A DNA stretch of 64,000 nt from Pseudocitrobacter cyperus (GTDB taxonomy: Bacteria > Pseudomonadota > Gammaproteobacteria > Enterobacterales > Enterobacteriaceae), in assembly GCF_039889165.1 (NCBI RefSeq), contig NZ_JAYMYY010000003.1, positions 62,001-126,000 on the forward strand. Direction: 5' to 3'. The position numbers and the translations under genes are program-made. Every line of letters starts with the position of its first letter. Position 1 is the first letter of the stretch. Positions 38,001-46,480 of the stretch are shown one piece after another. The notes beneath the pieces were generated by a model. The model was not told where the DNA came from. It made no database searches and saw only the letters and a program-made list of their open reading frames with translations.

Positions 38001-38111
38001 TTTGTAGAACTGTTGTTCAGGAATGCCAAAGATAGAGCGTTGTTGCTGGTATTCCTCAAATATGCGCGTCAAAAGTTCCTCAAACGGAACGGGACGCATA
38101 ATATCCCCCAT
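35013..38111 (-). CDS. ygfK: Multidomain Fe-S/FAD reductase YgfK
   Basis: A 1032-residue cytoplasmic oxidoreductase. The N-terminal ~400 residues look like a dihydroorotate-dehydrogenase-type barrel. A Cys-rich linker follows (CYVAPCVTACAIKQDIPEY), then a GltD-like region with VIGAGPAGLAAGYFLA and IVGAGNTAMDCARAAL, and a C-terminal ferredoxin pair (CLECNYVCSKCVDVCPN, CNECGNCAQFCPW). The layout resembles dihydropyrimidine dehydrogenase, which suggests reduction of a purine-derived ring. It heads ygfK-ssnA-ygfM-xdhD. A sigma-54 type promoter lies about 75 bp upstream. Confidence 0.94.
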   Translation of the reverse strand: MGDIMRPVPFEELLTRIFEEYQQQRSIFGIPEQQFYKPAEEKSVNVFGETCATPVGPAAGPHTQLAQNIVTSWLTGGRFIELKTVQILDRLELEKPCIDAEDECFNTEWSTEFTLLKAWDEYLKAWFILHLLEKVLLPPEEGKSFIFNMSVGYNLDGIKQPPMQQFIDNMMDASAHPKFAQYRDTLNKWLQDDAFLARHHLLSRRETLRALPARIPGAMVHGVTLSTMHGCPPHEIEAICRYMLEEKALNTFVKLNPTLLGFARVREILDGCGFSYIGLKEESFDHDLKLDQALAMLTRLMQLAKEKSLGFGVKLTNTLGTINNKGALPGDEMYMSGRALFPLSINVAAVLSRAFDGQLPISYSGGASQMNIRDIFDTGIRPITMATDLLKPGGYLRLSACMRELETSNAWQMAHVDVAKLNRLAEDAVTMEYTQKHWKPEERINVAEGLPLTDCYVAPCVTACAIKQDIPEYIRLLGEQRYADALELIYQRNALPAITGHICDHQCQYNCTRLDYDSALNIRELKKVALEKGWDEYKQRWHKPAGSGSRHPVAVIGAGPAGLAAGYFLARAGHPVTLFEREANAGGVVKNIIPQFRIPGELIEHDIEFVASHGVKFEYGCDPRLNVAHLQKQGYHYVLIATGTDKNSGVKLHGDNPNVWKSLPFLREYNQGKPLQLGKHVAIVGAGNTAMDCARAALRVPGVEKATVVYRRSLQEMPAWREEYEEALHDGVEFRFLTNPEQFDKDGTLTLRVMTLGEADAKGRRRPVETSEVVKLHVDSLITAIGEQQDTDALSAMGVALDENGWPDVNDIGETRTANVFMIGDVQRGPSSIVSAIGTARRATDAILKRENIHSHHHDKHWNNVNPADIYRRKGDIAISLVDKDDRDAFVTQEASRCLECNYVCSKCVDVCPNRANVSLPIPGFHDRFQTLHLDAYCNECGNCAQFCPWQGKPYQDKVTVFSLLQDFENSRNPGFLVEGENVRVRLNGQCWTLTISHSGEFTHVPPELDEMCRIISHVHQHHHYLLGRVEV

Positions 38112-38446
38112 GACCCTCTCCTTAATTTATTACAGGTATTATTCAATAACCGACATGGACTGCGCCGGCGGTTTAGGGGGATACAGCAACAATCACACCA
38201 CTCTTGCGTTAGGGCGGTATAAAAATAAAGTTTTGTGAGGAGCTTCTAAAGTTTATACCGCTTTGTGAAACGTCTCACAGTGGGTAAGTGAGAATTAAAA
38301 TCAATCCGCGAGACATATCATTGCCGGGTTTATCGAACACGGCTTTGTTTCTCAAAAATAGTGAGCAATTATCATTATGATAATATTTTTTGCGAATGAA
38401 GTTGTATTGACTGAGAAATTCTTTCTGAACGCGTCTGTATTTGACG
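38112..38446 (-). promoter_or_regulatory. ygfK upstream region: sigma-54 promoter and TGTGA-N6-TCACA site
   Basis: TGGTGTGATTGTTGCT on the minus strand (38185-38200) keeps the GG-N10-GC spacing of sigma-54 promoters and has a good TTGCT -12 half. TGTGAAACGTCTCACA at 38264-38279 has both perfect CRP-type half sites and lies 64 bp further upstream. The same pairing occurs before ygeW. The rest of the gap is AT-rich with no gene. Assignment to YgeV or CRP is inference. Confidence 0.65.
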
Positions 38447-39013
38447 TTACATTTTCGAAATGCGCTTGAAATCATCAGGCGTATCAATATCAAGAATGAT
38501 GCTGGCATCGTCCAGCGCGACAGAATAATGGATACCTGTTAGTAATGCCTGGCGCATGCTGGCCGCATGGGACTGCGATACCGCCTGCATCAGGCAACTT
38601 TTAGACAGCAAAATTGGGTGGCCAGGTATTCCTTTGAAGTGTGGGAGTAGCGCGCCGTTACGCTTTAGGTTCCAGATATCATTGAATATTTTTTTGTTGA
38701 GGCAGGGCATGTCGCCATGGGTGATAAAACAGTATTCGCTTTCTACGACCGGAGCCGCAACCTTGATGGAACTGAACAAGCCCTGAGCGTAATCCGGGTT
38801 ATGGACAATAACGATATCTTTATGATTAGCATAACGTGAATGAAGTTCGTTAGCCCGATAACCAGTGACCAGAATAATTCGACTGCAAAACTGCAATGCG
38901 TTTTTGATACTCGTATCAAGTATCGTTCCTTCCCGCCAGGGTAACATCATTTTCCATTGTCCCATCCGCGAGGAAAGACCTGCGGCAGTCATTATACAAT
39001 CAATTTTCGGCAT
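38447..39013 (-). CDS. mocA: Molybdenum cofactor cytidylyltransferase MocA (YgfJ)
   Basis: A 188-residue nucleotidyltransferase that adds CMP to Mo-molybdopterin, giving the MCD form used by xanthine-dehydrogenase-type enzymes. The NTP-binding motif AAGLSSRMGQWKMMLPW lies near residues 9-25, and HGDMP holds the metal-binding Asp. The start MPKIDCIMTAAG at 39013 matches K-12. It is divergent from yqeC with only 33 bp between the starts. It serves the hydroxylases XdhA and XdhD in this window. Confidence 0.93.
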   Translation of the reverse strand: MPKIDCIMTAAGLSSRMGQWKMMLPWREGTILDTSIKNALQFCSRIILVTGYRANELHSRYANHKDIVIVHNPDYAQGLFSSIKVAAPVVESEYCFITHGDMPCLNKKIFNDIWNLKRNGALLPHFKGIPGHPILLSKSCLMQAVSQSHAASMRQALLTGIHYSVALDDASIILDIDTPDDFKRISKM

Positions 39014-39046
39014 AATTTCCGTTGTCTCAGGTGGCTGGTCATTATC

Positions 39047-39817
39047 ATGGATAATATAACAGAAGATATTTCGCCGAATAGTGATGTCGGTGGGCTGCAT
39101 AAGCCGCTGGTCATTTCTGTTGTTGGCGCGGGAGGGAAAACCAGCACGATTTTCTGGCTGGCAAATTTATTCAGAGCAGGTGGCAGAAGGGTGTTAATCA
39201 CCACCACCACAAATATGTTTTTGCCCGACGTCTCATATCCTCGCCTGTTTTGCCGTGAGCCAGGCGCATTACCCCCTCATATATTGATGCAACCTATACA
39301 GGCTTGTTTTGCTTCATGGAAGGCGGTTGAGGGCAAAGTTCGCGGATTTTCATCAGTTGCTATCGATCGCCTGGCGACCCGGCCCGAGTGCGACATTATT
39401 TTGGTCGAAGCTGACGGCGCTCACGGTTTACCACTCAAAGCGCCAGATGTGCATGAACCTTGCATACCTCAGAGTAGTCGTTGCGTGATTGCGGTCATGG
39501 GCGGGCAGATGCTGGGGCAGAAAACCGGGCCGGAACATGTTCATCGTTGGCCTCTGTTTACCAAAATCACAGGGCTGAAGGCGGATGAGCCTCTGTCGGT
39601 CAACGATCTCATTCGGTTGATTCAACATCCGGAGGGAGCATTTAAAGGTGCGCCGGAAGGTTGTCGGCGAATCTGGCTCATTAATCGTTTTTCTCAGTTT
39701 GATATTACCCTGATCCAACCGCAACTGCTCCAGCCGTTACGACAGGGGGATATCGATGTGATTTGGTTGGGGGCGGTTCAGGAGACCCTTCCGATTACAC
39801 ATAGATTCGTAAGATAG
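39047..39817 (+). CDS. yqeC: Putative selenium-dependent hydroxylase accessory protein YqeC
   Basis: A 256-residue P-loop protein with the nucleotide-binding sequence SVVGAGGKTSTIFWLA near residues 22-37, VLITTTTNMF and a Walker B-like ILVEADGAHGLPLKAP. The family is found next to selenium-dependent molybdenum hydroxylases and is assigned to their maturation by genome context. ATG at 39047 gives the K-12 length. yqeB follows 48 bp later. Confidence 0.9.
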   Translation: MDNITEDISPNSDVGGLHKPLVISVVGAGGKTSTIFWLANLFRAGGRRVLITTTTNMFLPDVSYPRLFCREPGALPPHILMQPIQACFASWKAVEGKVRGFSSVAIDRLATRPECDIILVEADGAHGLPLKAPDVHEPCIPQSSRCVIAVMGGQMLGQKTGPEHVHRWPLFTKITGLKADEPLSVNDLIRLIQHPEGAFKGAPEGCRRIWLINRFSQFDITLIQPQLLQPLRQGDIDVIWLGAVQETLPITHRFVR

Positions 39818-39865
39818 CTGCGCCGGTTACTCGGCGTGATGAAAGGAATATCTATTGAGGTTCTT

Positions 39866-41491
39866 ATGAATATTTTCACGGAAGCCGCAAGGCTTGAGGA
39901 AGAGAATCGCCCCTTTGCCATAGCGCAAATTATTGATAGCCGTGGCTCTACGCCTCGCCATTCTGCTCAGATGCTGATACGGCCCGATGGCACGATCGCG
40001 GGAACGATTGGAGGGGGAATGGTTGAGCGTAAAGTAATTGAAGAATCATTGCTTGCGCTCGAAGAACGAAAACCGCGGCTGTTTCATGGAAGAATGGCGC
40101 GTAATGGCTCTGATGCGGTGGGGTCGGACTGCGGGGGGGCGATGTCCGTATTTATCAGCGTCCATGGATTACGCCCCCGGCTGGTATTAATTGGCGCGGG
40201 TCATGTGAATCAGGCCATAGCAAAGAATGCGGCATTGTTGGGCTTCGATATCGCCGTCGCGGATATTTATCGCGATAGCCTGAAAGCCGATGCTTTTCCT
40301 CCTGCAACACAGTTGCTTCACGCAGACACGTTTGCCCAGGCGGTGGATGCGCTGGCGATCCGGCCGGATAACTTTGTCTTAATCGCAACCAATAATCAGG
40401 ATCGGGAAGCCCTTGATAAACTGGTTGAGCAGCCTGTGGCATGGCTCGGGCTGTTGGCCAGTCGGCGCAAGGTGCAGGTGTTTTTACGCGAGCTGCGTGG
40501 AAAAGGCGTGAGCGAAGCGAGCATTCGCCGCCTTCATGCGCCGGTCGGGTATGACATTGGCGCTGAAACGCCGGAAGAGATCGCGATTAGCGTTCTGGCC
40601 GAGATCCTGCAGATTAAAAACCGCGCGCCTGGCGGGCTGATGATGGCCGCCGATCATCCTTCCCGGCATCAACGGGTGGTGATCCGCGGCGCCGGCGATA
40701 TTGCCAGTGGCGTGGCGCTACGCCTGTTCCATGCTGGTTTTAAAGTATTTATGGTTGAGGTGGAACAACCCACGGTGATTCGCCGCAGTGTGGCTTTTGC
40801 TCAGGCGATGTTTGATGGTGAAATGTGCGTTGAAGGCGTTACTGCCCGTCGGGCGGCAGATGTTGCGGAGGCCATAGCGCTTTCTGAGCGCGGCATTATT
40901 CCGCTACTTGCTGATCCGCATTGTGCTCTGCTCGAACAACTGAAACCCGGCTGTGTGGTCGACGCTATTCTGGCAAAGCAAAACTTAGGCACGCACATGG
41001 ATATGGCTGCGGTGACGATTGCTCTGGGGCCAGGTTTTTATGCGGGTAAAGATTGCCACGCCGTTGTCGAAACGAATCGCGGCCACTGGTTAGGCCAGGT
41101 GATTTATTCCGGTTGCGCGCAAGAAAACACCGGCGTTCCGGGGAATATTATGGGACACACTTCGCTTCGCGTGATTCGTGCTCCGGTCGCTGGCGTGTTT
41201 CGCGCAGCGGTTAAACTGGGCGATTTAGTTGCGCAGGGGGACGTGATTGCCTGGGTGGGAGAAAGCGAAATCAAAGCGCCATTGGCAGGAATGGTGCGCG
41301 GATTACTCAGCGACGGTTTAACGGTAGTGAGTGGTTTTAAAATTGGCGATATCGATCCCAGGGGTGAAAACGCCGACTTTACCAGCGTTTCCGATAAGGC
41401 CAGAGCCATCGGCGGCGGCGTTCTGGAGGCGCTGATGATGTTAATGCATCAGGGCGTAAAATCGACTCGCGATGTGCTGGAAGTTGCATAA
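39866..41491 (+). CDS. yqeB: XdhC-family maturation protein YqeB (selenium-dependent hydroxylase)
   Basis: A 541-residue fusion. The N-terminal half is an XdhC/CoxI protein (IAQIIDSRGSTPRHSAQML, GTIGGGMVERKVIEE, CGGAMSVFI, then the Rossmann segment VLIGAGHVNQAIA). The C-terminal half is the YqeB/EF2563-type domain (VIRGAGDIASGVALRLFHAGFKV and a biotin-like region). The family accompanies hydroxylases that carry a labile selenium ligand. ATG 39866 is chosen over 39836 on family length. The gene ends at a strong hairpin shared with convergent yqeA. Confidence 0.93.
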   Translation: MNIFTEAARLEEENRPFAIAQIIDSRGSTPRHSAQMLIRPDGTIAGTIGGGMVERKVIEESLLALEERKPRLFHGRMARNGSDAVGSDCGGAMSVFISVHGLRPRLVLIGAGHVNQAIAKNAALLGFDIAVADIYRDSLKADAFPPATQLLHADTFAQAVDALAIRPDNFVLIATNNQDREALDKLVEQPVAWLGLLASRRKVQVFLRELRGKGVSEASIRRLHAPVGYDIGAETPEEIAISVLAEILQIKNRAPGGLMMAADHPSRHQRVVIRGAGDIASGVALRLFHAGFKVFMVEVEQPTVIRRSVAFAQAMFDGEMCVEGVTARRAADVAEAIALSERGIIPLLADPHCALLEQLKPGCVVDAILAKQNLGTHMDMAAVTIALGPGFYAGKDCHAVVETNRGHWLGQVIYSGCAQENTGVPGNIMGHTSLRVIRAPVAGVFRAAVKLGDLVAQGDVIAWVGESEIKAPLAGMVRGLLSDGLTVVSGFKIGDIDPRGENADFTSVSDKARAIGGGVLEALMMLMHQGVKSTRDVLEVA

Positions 41492-41529
41492 AAAGAGAGC
41501 GGGAAGGTGTGTGACACCTTCCCGCTCTT
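41490..41529 (-). terminator. Terminator of the ygeW-yqeA operon
   Basis: GAGCGGGAAGGTGT and ACACCTTCCCGCTC form a perfect 14-bp stem (41497-41510 with 41514-41527) with a 3-nt loop. On the minus strand it is followed by TCTTTTTA, so it terminates transcripts from yqeA. On the plus strand the T tract is poor. Confidence 0.9.
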
Positions 41530-41544
41530 GATGAAGAATAGCTA

Positions 41545-42477
41545 TTACTGACAAATAATCGTACCCGTTTTACCTTCAATTCCTTCTTTCGCTTTACTCA
41601 GAACCGTAATCAGCGCCTCGCGTCCGGCACGTGAACGGGCAAAAGATGCGGCTGCTTCAACCTTCGGCAGCATGGAGCCTTTGGCAAAGTGCCCCTCATC
41701 AATGAAGCGTTGCGCGTCAGCCAGGGAGAGGCGATCGAGCCATTGCTCATTTGGCTTACCAAAGTTGATTGCGACTTTTTCGACGGCGGTCAAAATGATC
41801 AGCATATCGGCATCGATCATTTCGGCAAGTCGAGAGCTCGCCCAGTCTTTATCAATCACGGCGCTGGCACCGCGTAAATGGTGCCCTTCGCGAATAACCG
41901 GGATACCGCCGCCACCTGCGGTGATGACGATTTGACCCGCTTCCATCAGCGTCTGGACAGTCTCTTTCTCAATAATATCGACAGGTTTCGGTGAGGCAAC
42001 GACACGGCGATAGCCACGGCCCGCATCCTCTTTCAGGATGTATCCTTGTTTCTCCAGTTGCTGCGCTTCTTCCTGGCTGAAGAAAGAGCCAATGGGTTTG
42101 GTCGGATTCTGGAATGCTGGATCGTGCGCATCCACTTCCACCTGAGTGACCAGCGTCACGACGGGCTTATTGATACCGCGGGATAACAACTCTTCGCGCA
42201 GCGCATTTTGCAGGTCGTATCCGATATAGCCCTGGCTTAATGCCACACAAACTGACATCGGTAACATCGGCGTGTGGGCCTCGGTTTTGGCGGCGGCTTC
42301 GAAGGCCAGGTTGATCATACCAACCTGAGGGCCATTACCATGCGTGACGACCACCTGATGACCCTGGGCAATCAAATCAACAATAGCCTGCGCCGTGATT
42401 TTGACCGCCTGCATTTGCCCGGCGAGATCCTCACCCAGCGCATTCCCGCCAAGTGCGAGAACAATTTTCTTACTCAT
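41545..42477 (-). CDS. yqeA: Carbamate kinase-like protein YqeA
   Basis: A 310-residue amino acid kinase of the ArcC family. LALGGNALG at the N-terminus, HGNGPQVG near residue 45 and TAGGGGIPVI near 210 are family signatures. It would make ATP and carbamate (then NH3 and CO2) from carbamoyl phosphate and ADP. It is the last gene of ygeW-ygeX-ygeY-hyuA-yqeA, where YgeW could supply carbamoyl phosphate by phosphorolysis of a ureido compound. TGAGGA precedes the ATG. Confidence 0.93.
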   Translation of the reverse strand: MSKKIVLALGGNALGEDLAGQMQAVKITAQAIVDLIAQGHQVVVTHGNGPQVGMINLAFEAAAKTEAHTPMLPMSVCVALSQGYIGYDLQNALREELLSRGINKPVVTLVTQVEVDAHDPAFQNPTKPIGSFFSQEEAQQLEKQGYILKEDAGRGYRRVVASPKPVDIIEKETVQTLMEAGQIVITAGGGGIPVIREGHHLRGASAVIDKDWASSRLAEMIDADMLIILTAVEKVAINFGKPNEQWLDRLSLADAQRFIDEGHFAKGSMLPKVEAAASFARSRAGREALITVLSKAKEGIEGKTGTIICQ

Positions 42478-42509
42478 TTTTCCTCACTCATTTCTGCGAA
42501 TGTTGTTTG

Positions 42510-43895
42510 CTAAAAAGTTGGGTGGGCGAAAGGTTTTCGCCTCAGGAAACGACCGCGACCGGCCTTGCCGGAAAATACGCCGTCGCTGTAGAGCGTTTCT
42601 CCACGCGATAAGGTTCTGACGATTGCGCCGGAACAGCGGGTGCCTTCCCACGGTGAGTAGTCACAGTTGTCGTGAAGATCGGTATGACGAATCACCGTCG
42701 TTTGACGAGGATCGATAATCACCACATCGCCATCTGCACCGGGTGCGAGTATCCCTTTCTGCGGCCACAGCCCAAAGAGTTTTGCGGGTGTGGCACTGGT
42801 CAGCGCGACAAAGCGCTCAGGCGAAATGCGCCCGCTCATTACGCCGGTTGAGAATAAAAGCAGCAGACGATTCTCCACCCCCGGCAAGCCATTTGGACAA
42901 CGGCTGAAGTCACCGGAAGAGAGTTGTTGGCGTTGCGTCATGGGGAAAGTGCAATGGTCGGTGGCAACAGTATCAATCGCCCCATCGCTGATGCCGCACC
43001 ACAATTTATCCTGCTCACGGGCATTACGCAGCGGTGGGCTCAGGATATATTTCAGAGCGTCTTCCGCTTCATAACAGCGTTCATCCAGCAGCAGATATTG
43101 CGGACAGGTTTCAACCCATACTGGCTGGCGGCGCTCCCGGGCCAGACGAGCATAATCGAGCCCCAGGCCATTGGATAAATGAACGATATAGAGCGGCGCA
43201 TTACCTGCCAACTGGGCAAGATTAATCATGCGGGCAATGGCTTCCGCTTCGCATTCCAGCGGACGGCTCAGGGCGTGGTAACGCGGAGCGGTTAACCCTG
43301 CGGCCTGAAACTCAGCGCGCTTTCTGGCGATCGCCGCATCATTTTCCGGGTGGACGGTAGCGAGTGCGCCTGAATCATGCAGACGCCGCAGCACCTGAAG
43401 GGCTTCGTCATCATTCACTTTGTACTGATAGGTTAAATAGAATTTAAAACTGCTGATCCCCTCTTCGACCATGGCGGGAATTTCGTCGAGAATAGCGGGG
43501 TTAACATGCTGAATAACACCATGGAAACTGTAATCGATAACGGCTTTATGGGCGGCATATCCGTGGTAAACCTCAAGCTGGTGCCTGAGGCGACAGCCAG
43601 CCGGGCCGAATCCCATATGATCTATGATGGTTGTTGTACCACCACACGCCGCGGCGCGGGTGCCGGTAAAAAAATCATCACAGCTACGTGCGATACCAAC
43701 GTTGATATTGAAATGAGTATGTACATCAATGCCTCCCGGCATCACATAACATCCTTGTGCATCAATGACTTCACAGGGCAATGGCGGCGTTATGTTGTCG
43801 GCGATTTGACGAACAATACCGCTTTCAATGAGTAAGTCCTGTTTTGCCTGCCCATCGGCATTCACCAGGATTCCATTTTTTATCAGCACGCGCAT
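42510..43895 (-). CDS. hyuA: D-phenylhydantoinase-type cyclic amidohydrolase HyuA
   Basis: A 461-residue amidohydrolase of the dihydropyrimidinase family. The metal motif is GGIDVHTHFNI near residue 58. The carboxylated Lys is expected in the SSFKFYLTYQYK stretch near 150, with further His ligands in TVHPEN and YIVHLSNG. E. coli HyuA opens 5-substituted hydantoins in vitro. In this cluster a ureide or ring-opened purine is the likelier substrate. The start MRVLIKNG at 43895 follows CCGGAG. Confidence 0.93.
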   Translation of the reverse strand: MRVLIKNGILVNADGQAKQDLLIESGIVRQIADNITPPLPCEVIDAQGCYVMPGGIDVHTHFNINVGIARSCDDFFTGTRAAACGGTTTIIDHMGFGPAGCRLRHQLEVYHGYAAHKAVIDYSFHGVIQHVNPAILDEIPAMVEEGISSFKFYLTYQYKVNDDEALQVLRRLHDSGALATVHPENDAAIARKRAEFQAAGLTAPRYHALSRPLECEAEAIARMINLAQLAGNAPLYIVHLSNGLGLDYARLARERRQPVWVETCPQYLLLDERCYEAEDALKYILSPPLRNAREQDKLWCGISDGAIDTVATDHCTFPMTQRQQLSSGDFSRCPNGLPGVENRLLLLFSTGVMSGRISPERFVALTSATPAKLFGLWPQKGILAPGADGDVVIIDPRQTTVIRHTDLHDNCDYSPWEGTRCSGAIVRTLSRGETLYSDGVFSGKAGRGRFLRRKPFAHPTF

Positions 43896-43948
43896 AACAA
43901 GCTCCGGACACCCTCCGGCGAACCGGAGGGATAACGAGAAAGTAATGA

Positions 43949-45160
43949 TTACTCTGTTGCCAGCCAGCTTAGCGGGATGGCCGCGTACATTGCCGCGCAG
44001 GTGACCAGGTGTGATTTCCAGGTTTTTTCGTTTGGCGCGTGCGCTTCTGGTTCTTTGCCTGGGCCAAAGCCGATGACCGGGATACCGTGGCGACCCATAA
44101 TGGACACTCCGTTGGTGGAAAACGTCCATTTATCAACGACAGGCGCTTTGCCAAAGAGCCCTTCATAGGCATTAACCAGCGCTTTGACGGTAAAGTGGTC
44201 TTCTTCGACTTTCCAGGTTGGGAAGTAGCATTCGGTGGGGTAAACCAGGCTAGTCCAGGATGGACGGTCGTAGCTGTACATGGACACCACCGCATTCGCT
44301 TTCTGTACGGCTGGCAGAGCGCGGATTTCATCCAGCGCGCCTTCCCAGGTTTCGCCCCAGGTCAGTCGACGGTCAATAGAGACCGCGCAACTGTCAGCAA
44401 CGGCACAGCGGCTTGGCGACGTGAAGAAAATTTCAGACACGGTCAGGGTGCCTTTGCCGAGAAACTCGTCATAGCCCAGGCGCTGGGAAAGATCCTGCAA
44501 TTCGCTCAGAATCGGGCCCATTTTGAAAATGGCGTTATCGCCGCGCTCTGGTGCTGAGCCGTGACAGCTCACCCCCTGAACATCAATGCGAATTTCCATG
44601 CGACCGCGCTGACCACGGTAAACCTGGCAGTCGGTAGGTTCAGTACTGACGACAAATTCCGGGCGAATGCCTGATTGTTCAATGATGTACTGCCAGCAGA
44701 GACCGTCGCAATCCTCTTCTTGCACGGTACCCGTGACCAGCAGGGTGTACTCATCTTCCAGGCCAAGATCTTTGATAATCTTGCCGGCGTACACCATCGA
44801 CGCCATTCCTCCCTCCTGATCGGAGGTTCCACGGCCGCCAATCAGTTCGTCGGTTTCCATTCCTTTGTAGGGGTCAAATTCCCAGTTTTTGATGTTACCA
44901 ATACCGACCGTATCGATGTGGGCATCCATGGCGACCAGGCGCGGGCCATGACCGATGTAACCGAGAATATTCCCCATCGGGTCAATCTCGATTTTATCGA
45001 AGCCGACTTTCTCCATCTCCTGCTTAATACGATGCACGACGCGCTTTTCATCGCAGCTTTCGCTGGGAATAGCCACCATGTCGCGCAGGAACCGCGTCAT
45101 ATCGTCTTTATAGTCGTTTGCTTTTGCCAGAATCAGCTTAAATGGAATGTGCTTAGCCAT
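43949..45160 (-). CDS. ygeY: M20-family hydrolase YgeY
   Basis: A 403-residue zinc peptidase-family hydrolase similar to DapE/ArgE. Metal ligands appear in VAMDAHIDTVG, GGRGTSDQEGGMA and the QEEDCDG Glu pair. Databases class it as a selenium-metabolism hydrolase because of its fixed neighbours; the true substrate is unknown. Literature ties it to anaerobic purine breakdown together with ygeW and ygeX. GGAGA precedes the ATG. It lies 59 bp after ygeX. Confidence 0.92.
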   Translation of the reverse strand: MAKHIPFKLILAKANDYKDDMTRFLRDMVAIPSESCDEKRVVHRIKQEMEKVGFDKIEIDPMGNILGYIGHGPRLVAMDAHIDTVGIGNIKNWEFDPYKGMETDELIGGRGTSDQEGGMASMVYAGKIIKDLGLEDEYTLLVTGTVQEEDCDGLCWQYIIEQSGIRPEFVVSTEPTDCQVYRGQRGRMEIRIDVQGVSCHGSAPERGDNAIFKMGPILSELQDLSQRLGYDEFLGKGTLTVSEIFFTSPSRCAVADSCAVSIDRRLTWGETWEGALDEIRALPAVQKANAVVSMYSYDRPSWTSLVYPTECYFPTWKVEEDHFTVKALVNAYEGLFGKAPVVDKWTFSTNGVSIMGRHGIPVIGFGPGKEPEAHAPNEKTWKSHLVTCAAMYAAIPLSWLATE

Positions 45161-45219
45161 ATTTATTCTCCAGTATTCATGTTCCGTATGAGCTACGAAA
45201 TCTCTAATTTGTCAGCAAG

Positions 45220-46416
45220 TTATTGTGCTACCGGATGTTTGCCTTCCCAGACGACTTCACGGTAGTGTTTAACATCCGTGTCGCCTTCGGTACTGATAAC
45301 CAGCACCACGGCGTTCTTATCGAGCGCCAGCGTTTTCATCAGGTCTTCACGTTGTGGGTGATGATGTACTGCGGCCAGAACGCCTAAACCTACCGCGCCG
45401 GACTCGCCGGAAATGACGCGGGGATCGTCACCGAGGGGATTGCCGAGAACGCGCATCCCCAGGGCAGCGACGCTGTCCTGACAGGAGATAAATTGTTTGG
45501 CGCAGTTACGCAGGATTTCCCAGCCCAGTGGATTAGGCTCTCCGCAGGCAAGGCCTGCCATGATGGTTGCCATGTCGCCGCCAACGTTGACGATGTCGCC
45601 TTTCACGCCAGAGCGGTAAATGCAGTCAGCCTTGTCGGGCTCAACGATGATGCTGTGCAGATTTTGCGGGCCATAGACGTCAACCAGATAACCCAGAACC
45701 CCGCCAGCCATCGCCCCGACGCCCGCCTGCAGCAGTACGTGTGTTGGTTTGATGCCCAGCGCGGACATTTGTTCGACGGCTTCATCGGCAAGGGTGGCGT
45801 AGCCTTGCATAATCCAGGTTGGAATTTTGGTGTAGCCTTCCCAGGCGGTATCCTGAACCACTTCCCAGCCATGTTGCTGAGCGTGTTGCATCGTCAAACG
45901 CACGGTATCGTCGTAGTTCATGTCGGTGACGATACATTCAGCGCCGAGATTAAGAATGGCGTCGACACGTTCCTGAGCCGACCCCTTAGGCATATAGATG
46001 ACCGCATGTTGACCCAACTGCTGAGCCGCCCATGCGACACCGCGTCCGTGATTGCCGTCGGTTGTCGTGGCGAATGTCATCTTTTCGCCAATGCTGTTTT
46101 TTAACTGCTCAAACGACAGCGTGGCGATATCGAGGTGGTATTTCTCGCACAGCAGTCTGGCGATAGCGTAAGCGCCGCCGAGCATTTTGAATGCGTTCAG
46201 ACCAAATCGTTTGGATTCATCTTTAACGAGGATTTTCTTTACGCCGAGCAGCGCGGCAAGGTTATCCAGCGCGCAAAGCGGCGTGGGGTGATACCCCGCG
46301 ATTTGTTGGTGGAACTGTCGAGCGGTTTTGGCCTGCTGTTGTGAAAACAGTGGCGACGTTTCACCGTTGTAAAAATGGTTATCTGCGATATCAATCTTTA
46401 ATGAAAAAACGGACAT
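45220..46416 (-). CDS. dpaL: 2,3-Diaminopropionate ammonia-lyase YgeX (DpaL)
   Basis: A 398-residue fold-type II PLP enzyme that converts 2,3-diaminopropionate to pyruvate and two ammonia. The PLP lysine lies in KDESKRFGLNAFKMLGG near residue 77, and the phosphate loop is LQAGVGAMAGGVLGYL. In the cluster it would finish degradation of a diureido- or diaminopropionate intermediate to pyruvate. AAGGA precedes the ATG; ygeW is 64 bp upstream. Confidence 0.94.
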   Translation of the reverse strand: MSVFSLKIDIADNHFYNGETSPLFSQQQAKTARQFHQQIAGYHPTPLCALDNLAALLGVKKILVKDESKRFGLNAFKMLGGAYAIARLLCEKYHLDIATLSFEQLKNSIGEKMTFATTTDGNHGRGVAWAAQQLGQHAVIYMPKGSAQERVDAILNLGAECIVTDMNYDDTVRLTMQHAQQHGWEVVQDTAWEGYTKIPTWIMQGYATLADEAVEQMSALGIKPTHVLLQAGVGAMAGGVLGYLVDVYGPQNLHSIIVEPDKADCIYRSGVKGDIVNVGGDMATIMAGLACGEPNPLGWEILRNCAKQFISCQDSVAALGMRVLGNPLGDDPRVISGESGAVGLGVLAAVHHHPQREDLMKTLALDKNAVVLVISTEGDTDVKHYREVVWEGKHPVAQ

Positions 46417-46480
46417 AATCGATCCTTAACCGTCATGGTCTCCGCAAATGGAGGGCCGACCAACCGGTCGGCCGGGTGAG

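Noticed and set aside
38957..39047. Upstream extension of yqeC to 38957.
   Set aside because: It would run inside the antisense mocA gene, lacks a ribosome site and exceeds the family length.
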